Of a stretch of DNA of 64,000 bases, positions 27,246 through 34,802 are shown piece by piece. The stretch is from DASUAS01 sp963809795 (lineage in GTDB: Bacteria; Actinomycetota; Acidimicrobiia; IMCC26256; DASPTH01): the NCBI GenBank assembly GCA_963809795.1, contig CAWELN010000028.1, positions 1-64,000 on the forward strand. The letters are read 5' to 3'. A program made the translations under genes and the position numbers. The stretch's first letter is position 1. Every line of letters begins with the position of its first letter. The notes beneath the pieces are model-generated. The model saw nothing but the letters and a program-made list of their open reading frames with translations. It was not told the origin of the DNA and did no database searches.

Positions 27246-28181
27246 GGGATCGAGGAGCGCACGCCACCGTCCGCCGAGGAGTACGCGAGCTGGCGCACGA
27301 AGTACTCGAACTGGGGTCGCTGGGGGGACGACGACGAGCTCGGCACCCTCAACTTCGTGACCCCGGAGGTGCGCCGGCACGCCGCCGCCCTCGTGCAGGA
27401 CGGACGCGCCATCTCGTGCAGCCGCTCGATCAACACCAAGCCCGGGCCGGCCAACCCGTACCCCGCGCGCCACATGGTGGCCATGCAGGACTCGGGCGCG
27501 ATGTGCGACCACCTCTCGCTGTTCATCCACGGCTTCACCGAGACGCACCTCGACGCGCTCTGCCACCTTCCGGTCGCCGAGGGCGAGGAGACGTGGAACG
27601 GACGCCGGCTCGATCAGTACGGCATGCCCACCGAGCACAGGGGCACCGTCGACTTCTGGCGCGACGGCATCGTGACCCGCGGTGTGCTCTACGACATCCC
27701 GCGTCTGCGCGGCACCGCGTACGTGACTCCGGGCGCACCGGTGCACGGCTGGGAGCTCGCCGACGCCGCCGACGCGCAGGGCATCGAGCCCCGCGCCGGT
27801 GATGCGGTTCTCATCCGCAGCGGTCACGGTCCGTACTTCGCTGCCACCGGGGCCCAGCCGAGCTTCGGCGGCACCGCCGGGGTGCACGCGTCGTGCATCG
27901 AGTTCCTGCACGACACCGAGGCGTCGATGCTCGTCTGGGACATGCAGGACGCGCCCAACGCCGACCAGGGCATCCCGAACCCACGCGGGTTGGCGGTGCC
28001 GCTCCACGTGCATCACATCCTCATCCCGTACATGGGCATGCCCATCCTCGACAACGCCGACTTCGAAGAGCTCGCGGTCGCCTGCGCGGACGCCGGCCGT
28101 TGGGAGTTCCAGTTCGTGGTCGCGCCGCTCGTGATCCCGCGCGGCACCGGTTCGCCGGTGAACCCGCTCGCCATCCTCTGA
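27243..28181 (+). CDS. Cyclase-family metal-dependent hydrolase
   Basis: 312 residues. The metal motif HGFTETHLDALCH (HxxxxHxD...H) is the hallmark of the cyclase/kynurenine-formamidase-like family, and LLIWD-type and VPLHVHHILIPYMG segments follow in the C-terminal half. Members hydrolyse amides or lactones. The gene is divergent from the P450-amidohydrolase pair and may belong to the same pathway. Its stop codon abuts that of the HNH gene on the other strand (TGATCA). Confidence 0.82.
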   Translation: MGIEERTPPSAEEYASWRTKYSNWGRWGDDDELGTLNFVTPEVRRHAAALVQDGRAISCSRSINTKPGPANPYPARHMVAMQDSGAMCDHLSLFIHGFTETHLDALCHLPVAEGEETWNGRRLDQYGMPTEHRGTVDFWRDGIVTRGVLYDIPRLRGTAYVTPGAPVHGWELADAADAQGIEPRAGDAVLIRSGHGPYFAATGAQPSFGGTAGVHASCIEFLHDTEASMLVWDMQDAPNADQGIPNPRGLAVPLHVHHILIPYMGMPILDNADFEELAVACADAGRWEFQFVVAPLVIPRGTGSPVNPLAIL

Positions 28182-29306
28182 TCACGGCGCCGGTCCCGCT
28201 CTGGGTGGTGGGAGGCCGACCTGTTCGCGTTGTTCGGGCGTGAGGTCGTCGAGGTGGATCTTGCGCAGATCCCCGGGCACGTTGGCATTGCCGACCAGGG
28301 CGAAGTTGCCATGGGGGATGAGATCGGGATGGCACGTGCTCGCCACCGTGGCCAGGTTCGACGGGTCGTCGGTCCCACCCCACGACCGTGGTCGAAGGTG
28401 GTGGACGTGGTTGCCCTTGCGGTCACAGCAGCGACAGCGGCCCCCGTCCCTGAGCAGGACGGCCCGGGCGATCTTGGGTGACAGTCCCGGGCTGCGTCGT
28501 CCCACCGCTACCGGGGCGCCGTCGTCATCGACGAGCACCGGCTCGATGGTGGCGTTGGCCCGCAACTGCTCCAACAACGAGTCAGCGATCGGGATCCCCG
28601 CGATCTCCGCCGGGCCGTGCGGGGGCACGTGCACCTGTACCACCGGCCGGGACGCCACCATCGGCGTCTCGTCCGTCGTGTCAGGCTGCTCACACAATTG
28701 CACGAGCGCGTCGGCGGCCCGGTGCTCGAAGCTGTCCCACGCCTGACCCTTCGCGGGCTTCATCTGCTCGGTCAGCTTCTTGACCGTCGCCTCCAAGGTG
28801 GCGCCCATCACGTCGGGCAACTGCCCGTGCAAGTGCAAGATCCCCTTGTCCGGTGTCCACCACATCCGCAACGACCGCGCCGCATAGCGAGCCCGCGAAT
28901 CCTCGGTCGACGGTTTCACCGCGTTGCGCGCCAGCCGAGCCAGCTCCCCCGGCGCCACGTTGGGCGCCCGCCGTGCCCACTCGGCATCGGAGTCCTGGTC
29001 GGCCAGCTTGGTGACCGCGCTCAACTGCTCCGCGCTCAGCGCACCCTCGTACGCCGCCGCCGCGAGCGCAGGCAGCGACTCGAGCGCGCGGGCCGTCTCC
29101 AACGTCTCCCAGGCCGTGCGGGTGGACACGCCGTCACGCGCGGCCAGCGCGTCGTCGACCTGACCGCGCTCGTCGAGCACTCGCAACACCGCGAGATCCT
29201 CGGCGTACAACCGGCGCTGCTCGCGCAGCAGCTCTTCGTGCCGGGCGCGCAACCGCTCCGTCGGCCAGCACCGCAACTCGTCGAAGTGATCGACTACGTC
29301 GAACAT
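28182..29306 (-). CDS. DUF222 / 13E12-family protein with C-terminal HNH nuclease domain
   Basis: 374 residues. A mostly helical DUF222 N-terminal region (EELLREQRRLYAEDL, later GALSAEQLSAVTKLA) is followed by an HNH domain. The HNH residues are in RCRCCDRKGNHVHHLRPRSW and the downstream Asn/His of SNLATVASTCH. The family is highly multiplied in actinobacteria and its role is unsettled; it is often associated with mobile DNA. No inverted ends or target duplication were seen here. A mildly lower-GC segment (about 29290-29390) precedes the start. Confidence 0.85.
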   Translation of the reverse strand: MFDVVDHFDELRCWPTERLRARHEELLREQRRLYAEDLAVLRVLDERGQVDDALAARDGVSTRTAWETLETARALESLPALAAAAYEGALSAEQLSAVTKLADQDSDAEWARRAPNVAPGELARLARNAVKPSTEDSRARYAARSLRMWWTPDKGILHLHGQLPDVMGATLEATVKKLTEQMKPAKGQAWDSFEHRAADALVQLCEQPDTTDETPMVASRPVVQVHVPPHGPAEIAGIPIADSLLEQLRANATIEPVLVDDDGAPVAVGRRSPGLSPKIARAVLLRDGGRCRCCDRKGNHVHHLRPRSWGGTDDPSNLATVASTCHPDLIPHGNFALVGNANVPGDLRKIHLDDLTPEQREQVGLPPPRAGPAP

Positions 29307-29454
29307 GCACCGATCAAACCATGGGGGTACGACACTTATCCGACGGGATCAGACGAGATCTGACGAGAAGTACGTTTCGAGCCACTTCCGCGAGACCGAG
29401 TCACGTCGACCCTCGCCGGGGGACGGCGGGCCGCGCGGCCGAAACGCTGGCGAT

Positions 29455-30282
29455 TCAGTCGAAGGTGGGACTGCGCGGCGCCCGGCGCGCCACGAGGTCC
29501 TCGCACCGATCGGTGAGCTGCTGCGCGTAGCTCGGCCGGGTGGGTACGAGGAACCGCTCCTCGAGCACCGCCTCCACCACGAGGTCGGCGACCTCGTCCG
29601 GCGACATGCTGCCCGCGGTGCCGTCGGCCAGCGCCTGCTCGACGAACGCCGCACCGTCGCTCTGCTCGGTGACGAGCGCGGCCGGCCGGTTGCGGCGCGA
29701 CCGGCTGATCGCGGTGTCGACCAGTCCCGGGCACACCGCCGAGACCTTGATCGGTGCACCGACCGTGGCGAGGTCGTGAGCGAGGCACTCGGTCGCCGCC
29801 ATCGCCGCGAACTTCGACACGTTGTACGGACCGCTGAACGGCGTCGTCGCCAGCCCGGCCATCGAGATCGTGTTCACGACGTGCCCCTCGGTGCCGGCGG
29901 CCACCATGCGCGGCACGAACGCCCGGATGCCGTGCAGGATCCCCCACAGGTTGACGCCCAGGGTCCACTCGAAGTCGGCGTCGGTGCACTCCCAGAGCAG
30001 CCCGCCCTGGAAGACCCCCGCGTTGTTGCACAGCACGTCGACCGAGCCGAACGCCTCGTAGGCATGGTGGGCGAGGCGCTCGACCTCGGCGTGCACGGTG
30101 ACATCCGTGGCGACGGCCACCACGGCCCCTCCGAGCTCGCTGGCGGTGTCGGCGAGCGTTTCGGGCTCGACGTCGGCCACCACCACCCGCATGTCGGCCG
30201 CGGCCCACCGCCGGGCCAGGCTGCGCCCGATCCCGCTGCCGGCGCCGGTGACGACCGCGGTCTTCCCCGCGAGGTCGCGCAC
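29455..30282 (-). CDS. Short-chain dehydrogenase/reductase
   Basis: 275 residues from the GTG at 30282. TGAGSGIG near residues 12-19, NNAG, and the catalytic YNVSK are present, so this is a classical SDR with an intact active site. It begins 1 bp after the stop of the acyl-CoA-dehydrogenase-like gene, in an operon running 33926 to 29455. The C-terminal extension (SMSPDEVADLVVEAV, then LVPTRPSYAQQL) is typical of SDRs acting on bulky substrates; the substrate is unknown. Confidence 0.88.
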   Translation of the reverse strand: MRDLAGKTAVVTGAGSGIGRSLARRWAAADMRVVVADVEPETLADTASELGGAVVAVATDVTVHAEVERLAHHAYEAFGSVDVLCNNAGVFQGGLLWECTDADFEWTLGVNLWGILHGIRAFVPRMVAAGTEGHVVNTISMAGLATTPFSGPYNVSKFAAMAATECLAHDLATVGAPIKVSAVCPGLVDTAISRSRRNRPAALVTEQSDGAAFVEQALADGTAGSMSPDEVADLVVEAVLEERFLVPTRPSYAQQLTDRCEDLVARRAPRSPTFD

Positions 30283-30283
30283 G

Positions 30284-31417
30284 TCAGTGGTCGAGCCCGA
30301 GCAGCACCCGGGTCGTCTCGGTGAGCGTGTTGTTGTCGACCACCAGGTGCTGCGTCGCGGCGTGGAGGTCGCGGAAGCAGCGTTGGAGCACGCTCGGGCG
30401 CAAGGCGTCGGTCCCGGCCGCGGTGTAGGCGAAGCGCACTGCGTCGGTAGCGACACGCGTGGCGTAGGTCGTGGCCTGCCGCAGCCGTTGCCGCTGCACC
30501 GGTGAGGGATCGTCGCCCGCCTCCAGCGCGTCCTGCACGACGGCGAACGACTCGAACACGAACGCGCGCGCGGCGTGGAGCGCGGCGTCGTGCATCGCGT
30601 AGTCGTGGCGGAACAGCTGCTGGTCGCGCAGCGGATCCGCGCCCAGCCGGTGCTTGGTCTGCACGATCCGCGTGAGCTCCTCCATGCCCCGCCGCCCGAC
30701 GCCCAGCGCGAACGCGGCGTGCCCGGCGGCGGTGAGCCCGAGCACACCGAGCCGGTAGACCGGTCCGCCGCGGCGGGCCTCGGCGTTCACGAGATCGAAG
30801 GTGAACGCCTCGTCGACGCGCTGCTCGGGCACCTCGTAGTCGTAGCTCCCGGTGCCGGCGAGGCCCATGACGTCCCAGTTGCCGAGGAACTCCACGCGTT
30901 CCCGCGGCACGAAGTAGGCGCGGATGACCGGCATCCCCGACGCCGACGGCACGAACTCACCGTCGCGCAGCTCGAGCGCGCCACCGCCGATCCACGGCGC
31001 GTGCGCGCTGCCGCTCCCGAAGCTGTAGCGGCCGCTGACCACGTAGGCGTCGCCGTCGCGCACCGCGGTGCCACGCGGAGAGAACTGACCCGCCGCCACC
31101 GGGACCCGGGTGCCGTCGAACATCGCGTCGATGGCGGCGGGGCCGGTGTACGCCGCCGCGAACGCCGACGTGGTGGCGTTGGCCAGCAGCGTCCACCCGG
31201 TCGACCCGTCGGCCCGGCACACCTCCTCGTACACCTCGATGACGGTCGGCAGGTCGGCCTCCTCACCGCCGAGCTCCTTGGGCACCATCAGCCCGAAGAG
31301 GCCCGACTCGTGCAGCGCCTCGACGACGACCGGCGACAGCGTGGCGTCGGACTCCGACCGGTCCGCTTCGCGCTCGATGACCTCGCTCAGGCCCTGCGCC
31401 CGTGCCAGCAGGGTCAT
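30284..31417 (-). CDS. Acyl-CoA dehydrogenase-like flavoprotein (possibly HsaA/HpaB-like monooxygenase)
   Basis: 377 residues from the ATG at 31417, which overlaps the stop of the upstream SDR (ATGA). The N-terminal helical domain contains SGLFGLMVPKELGGEEADL. The centre has a beta domain (VVSGRYSFGSGSAHAPWIG). The C-terminus matches the type-2 acyl-CoA-dehydrogenase C-terminal domain, and ends near CFRDLHAATQHLVVDNN. This type includes flavin-dependent monooxygenases such as HsaA of cholesterol degradation as well as true dehydrogenases. The typical catalytic Glu of dehydrogenases is not obvious, which favours the monooxygenase-like group. Confidence 0.78.
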   Translation of the reverse strand: MTLLARAQGLSEVIEREADRSESDATLSPVVVEALHESGLFGLMVPKELGGEEADLPTVIEVYEEVCRADGSTGWTLLANATTSAFAAAYTGPAAIDAMFDGTRVPVAAGQFSPRGTAVRDGDAYVVSGRYSFGSGSAHAPWIGGGALELRDGEFVPSASGMPVIRAYFVPRERVEFLGNWDVMGLAGTGSYDYEVPEQRVDEAFTFDLVNAEARRGGPVYRLGVLGLTAAGHAAFALGVGRRGMEELTRIVQTKHRLGADPLRDQQLFRHDYAMHDAALHAARAFVFESFAVVQDALEAGDDPSPVQRQRLRQATTYATRVATDAVRFAYTAAGTDALRPSVLQRCFRDLHAATQHLVVDNNTLTETTRVLLGLDH

Positions 31418-32247
31418 CCGCCGTGCTCGAAGGCGGAGGCGGGCGGGTTGTTCACGTATCCCAGCCCGGGCCAGTTGTACCAACCGGCCGACGCGTAGGC
31501 ACCGCCGTCGGGGTGCAGCGTGGTGCCGGTGATGTAGGTCGACAGGTCGGAGGCGAGGAACAACGCGCAGTTCCCGGTGTCCTCGTACGTGCCCTGGCGC
31601 CCCATCGGGATCCCGGCCTGGATGACCTCGGCGACGTAGTCCATGGGCATGCCCTCGGTCGGCGTCTGGTCGGGTGCGATGGTGTTGACCCGGATCCCGT
31701 CGGGCGCGAGCTCGAGCGCGAGCGTGCGCGAGAAGTTGGTGACCGCGGCCTTCATGCCCGCGTACACCGCGTACCCAGGAGCGGCGCGGTGCCCCTCGAT
31801 CGACGTGATGCTGATGATGCTCCCGCCGTCACCCTGCTTCCGCATCTGCACCGCCGCGAGGTGGGTGCTGTGCAACAGCCACCCGAAGTTCGCCCGGATG
31901 ACCGCGTCCCAGCCGCGTGAGTTGGTGTCGACGAAATCGGCTTTGAACGTGCCGCCGGCGACGTTCACCAGCACGTCGAGCCGACCGAAGCGGTCGACGC
32001 CCTCGTTGAAGGTCGTCGTGAACGCGTCGGCGTCGCGCACGTCGATGAGGGCGGCGAGCGGTTCCTCCGCGACGTCGCTGATGTCGCGCACCGTCTGGCC
32101 CAGCAGCTCCTCGTTCTTGTCGCACACCACGAGGTGCATGCCGGCACGCGCGTAGTCGAGGGCCACCGCTCGACCCAGCCCACCGCCCCCACCCGCGATC
32201 AATGCCACCTTGCCGGTCAGTCCTGCTCGGTCCTCGAGGAATCCCAT
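31414..32247 (-). CDS. Short-chain dehydrogenase/reductase
   Basis: 277 residues from the ATG at 32247; a start six codons upstream (32265) is possible. The nucleotide motif is AGGGGGLG, with Ala in place of the usual Thr, and the catalytic YAGMK is intact, as is the end GTTLHPDGGAYAS. A long tail (WYNWPGLGYVNNPPAS) extends past the usual SDR end. It couples by ATGA to the flavoprotein gene downstream and follows the DUF35 gene, so all belong to one operon. Confidence 0.86.
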   Translation of the reverse strand: MGFLEDRAGLTGKVALIAGGGGGLGRAVALDYARAGMHLVVCDKNEELLGQTVRDISDVAEEPLAALIDVRDADAFTTTFNEGVDRFGRLDVLVNVAGGTFKADFVDTNSRGWDAVIRANFGWLLHSTHLAAVQMRKQGDGGSIISITSIEGHRAAPGYAVYAGMKAAVTNFSRTLALELAPDGIRVNTIAPDQTPTEGMPMDYVAEVIQAGIPMGRQGTYEDTGNCALFLASDLSTYITGTTLHPDGGAYASAGWYNWPGLGYVNNPPASAFEHGG

Positions 32248-32292
32248 GGGCTGATCTTCGCCCAAGACGGGTCGTCCGCGCCCGTCGGCGGG

Positions 32293-32715
32293 TCAGGCCC
32301 GGGGCCGGAAGCGCAGCAGGGTGAGCCCGTCGTCGCCGTGGTCGAAGACCGGCTCCACCGGCAGGCCCACGGCCAGCGCGTCCCGGTCGACGTCGACCAG
32401 GGTCGTCGAGACCCGCACGCCCTCGGTGAGCTCGACCACCGCCAGCAGCTGGGGCACCTCGTCGGCGAAGGGCGGGGCGGTCGGTTGCTCGGCGACGGTG
32501 AACGTGTACACGGTGCCGAGGCCGCCGACCGTGGTCCAGGTGAGCTGGTCGGACAGACACCCCGGGCAACGCGAGCGCGGGTAGTAGACCCAGCGATCGC
32601 ACGCGTCGCAGCGCTGGAGCGCGACCCGCTCGTCGCGCAGGGCGTCCCAGAACGGCTGCGACACCGGGGTCGGCCGCGGGCGGGGCTTGGGCATCGGCGG
32701 GGCGGCGTCGCTCAC
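32293..32715 (-). CDS. DUF35 zinc-ribbon / OB-fold protein
   Basis: 140 residues. The zinc ribbon has Cys pairs in RCDACDRW and RCPGCLSD, followed by the OB fold (GTVYTFTVAEQPT, later LLAVVELTEGVRVSTTL). DUF35 proteins are obligate partners of thiolase-like enzymes and of the Ltp aldolases of steroid side-chain breakdown. Here the gene lies 8 bp downstream of the thiolase-like gene, exactly the expected pairing. Confidence 0.88.
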   Translation of the reverse strand: MSDAAPPMPKPRPRPTPVSQPFWDALRDERVALQRCDACDRWVYYPRSRCPGCLSDQLTWTTVGGLGTVYTFTVAEQPTAPPFADEVPQLLAVVELTEGVRVSTTLVDVDRDALAVGLPVEPVFDHGDDGLTLLRFRPRA

Positions 32716-32722
32716 GGTCGCC

Positions 32723-33926
32723 TCACCCGCCGACCAGGACGAGGGCGCCCTGCTCGCTCATGACGCCGCCGGTGCCGCTCACGTAGGCGGTGTCGTGGCG
32801 GCTCACCTGTCGCTCGCCGGCGCGACCCTGGATCTGCCGCACGCCTTCGAGCACGTGCGACATCCCGCCGCTCATCCCGGTCTGGCCCATGCCGAGCTGC
32901 CCGCCGTGGGTGTTGCACGGGAAGTCACCCCGGTACGAGAGGTCGTGCCCGTTGACGAACGCCAGGCCCTCGCCCTCACCGCAGAACCCGGAGTCCTCGA
33001 TGGTGAGCAGCGCGGTGATCGTGTAGCAGTCGTAGAGCTGCACCATGTCGACGTCGGCGGGCGCCAGGCCCGACATCCCGAAGGCGCGGACGCGACGCGT
33101 CGCGCACCGGTGTGCGGGGCATCTCGGCCGCGTACGTCGGCGTCTTGTGCGTGAGGCGCTCACCGAAGCCGGCGACGTTGACCGACCGGTGGGCGCAGTC
33201 GCGCGCCCGCGCCGGCGTGGTCACCACGAACGCGGCGCCGCCGGAGCACGGCATCACGATCTCGAGCAGATGGAGCGGCGTCGCGATGACGCGCGACGCG
33301 AGCACGTCGTCGACGGTGATCGGCTGCCCGTAGAAGGCGGCGGCCGGATTGGCGCAGGCGCTCACGCGCTGGTCGGACGCGATCTTGGCGCGTCCTCGCT
33401 CGTCCCAGCCGTACAGCTCGTGGTAGCGCTGCGCGTACATCGCGTAGCCGCAGTTCTGCGCCACGTTGCCGTAGGGCACGTCGAATTCGGCCTGCGGTGA
33501 ACCCCACTCCATGCTCGACGCGCCGTACACGGCCCGCGGGTTCGGGCCGCGCGTCGCGGGCGACGGCGGACGGGGTCGCCCGACGGTCGCGCACACCACC
33601 ACCTCGCAGATGCCCAGCTCGATCGCCGCCGCGGCCCGCCACGCCATGCCGACGGCCGACGCACCGCCGAGATCGACGCGCTCGGCGAAGTTCACCGGCC
33701 AGCCGCAGTACTCGGCGATGGTCGCGGGGAGGAACAACGACGCCTCGGCGACGTCGCCGGCGCAGACGAGCCCGTCGACGGCCGCGGGATCGATGCCCGC
33801 ATCGGCGAGGGCGTCGGCGGCGAGCCCGGCCCACTGCTCGATGGTGAGCGTCGGGGTGCCGTGGAACTTGCGCTCGGAGGGTCGCTCGGCGATGCCGACG
33901 ATGCACGCGTCTCCCGACCACCCCAT
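32723..33926 (-). CDS. Thiolase-like / lipid-transfer-type protein, one frameshift
   Basis: Frame one runs from the ATG at 33926 (MGWSGDACIVGIAE) through ATPLHLLEIVMPCSGGAAF to MPRTPVRDA. Frame two resumes at RAFGMSGLAPADVDMVQLYD and ends GALVLVGG. The switch is at about 33085-33095; removing one base gives one protein of about 400 residues. The nucleophilic cysteine position of thiolases reads LGGASAVGMAW with no Cys. The C-terminal GHP motif reads GGQLGMGQTG with Gln in place of His. That is unlike a degradative thiolase and closer to Ltp-type aldolases or inactive partners. Paired with the DUF35 gene. Confidence 0.78.
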
Positions 33927-34075
33927 GCCACGCACCTCCGCCGTCGACCGCCGCTGCGAGGGCGACATCGTACGTTCGGACGCGGGAACGCCCACCTCTC
34001 GGCGGGCACACGGTCGAATCGGGAGCTGACGTACGCCGGTCCCGACCGAGCAGCCGAGTGCAGGCGGCGTGGCGG

Positions 34076-34409
34076 TCAGCGCTTCGGGGGCAGTGAGCGC
34101 GTACGTGACACCGCGCGTGACCCATCCCCCGAGCTGCCGTTTCGTGCGGATGCCGGCGTCGTCGACCCGCAACCAGCCGTCCATCGAGCGGCCGCGCATC
34201 TCGAACCGACGGACGTGTTCACGACGGACCAGCCGTTCGGTCTCGTCCGGGTCGACACGGACGAGGAGGCCACCCTGCCCGCTGGCGCTCACCGCCATGT
34301 GGCCGCCGACGAGGAACGCGAGCCCGCCGAACATGCGCCGCTCGGTGATCCCGCGCTCCTGCGCCACGAGCTCCCGGATGCGGTCGGCCAGCTCCTCGTC
34401 GAACGCCAC
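34076..34409 (-). CDS. TfoX N-terminal-domain protein, one frameshift
   Basis: Starts at a GTG (34409): MAFDEELADRIRELVAQE, then ERRMFGGLAFLVGGHMAVS, typical of TfoX_N. As written the frame runs on past the expected end and fuses into the thiolase-like gene. A neighbouring frame supplies the normal family ending SLPPKR and a stop at 34076. Removing one base near 34097 gives a roughly 110-residue protein ending YASLPPKR. I treat it as a separate gene with a frameshift, not as a TfoX-thiolase fusion. Confidence 0.72.
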
Positions 34410-34421
34410 GCACCGAGCGTA
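34407..34421 (-). promoter_or_regulatory. Leaderless -10 box for the TfoX-like gene
   Basis: On the minus strand TACGCT (34421-34416), six bases, GTG at 34409. Confidence 0.5.
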
Positions 34422-34471
34422 CCGAGGGGCGCACGGGGCGCGCCTCGGCGCGGAGATGGGAGGATCACGCG

Positions 34472-34768
34472 ATGATCGCTGCTTTCTCCATCACCCCGAT
34501 CGGCACCGGCGACTCGGTCAGCGCCGCCGTGGCCGAGGCGGTCCGCCTCGTCCGCGAGCGCGGGCTCCCCCATGAGACCAACGCGATGTTCACGAACGTC
34601 GAAGGCGAGTGGGACGAGGTGATGGACCTCGTGAAGGCGTGCGTCGACAAGGTCTCGGAGGCCGCGCCCCGCGTGAGCGTCGTCATCAAGATCGATCACC
34701 GGCCCGGGGTCACCGACGGTCTCACCACCAAGGTCCGGGCCGTCGAGGACCACCTCCGCGACGCCTGA
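34472..34768 (+). CDS. MTH1187-family thiamine-binding protein
   Basis: 98 residues. The start MIAAFSITPIGTGDSVS, the AVRLVRERGLPHETNAMFTNVEGE segment and the end VVIKIDHRPG match this small ferredoxin-like family, whose members bind thiamine or related pyrimidines. No thiamine genes are nearby. A weak GAGGAT box lies six bases before the ATG. Divergent from the TfoX-like gene. Confidence 0.85.
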   Translation: MIAAFSITPIGTGDSVSAAVAEAVRLVRERGLPHETNAMFTNVEGEWDEVMDLVKACVDKVSEAAPRVSVVIKIDHRPGVTDGLTTKVRAVEDHLRDA

Positions 34769-34802
34769 CGCCCGCGGCCGGGCACCACGCGGCCGAGCAC
34801 AC

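Noticed and set aside
28182..29306. Homing endonuclease or mobile element
   Set aside because: DUF222-HNH family without terminal repeats, target duplication or an interrupted host gene.
32976..34409. Single gene fusing a TfoX domain to a thiolase
   Set aside because: A one-base shift restores the normal TfoX ending SLPPKR and stop at 34076, and the thiolase-like family start is at 33926.
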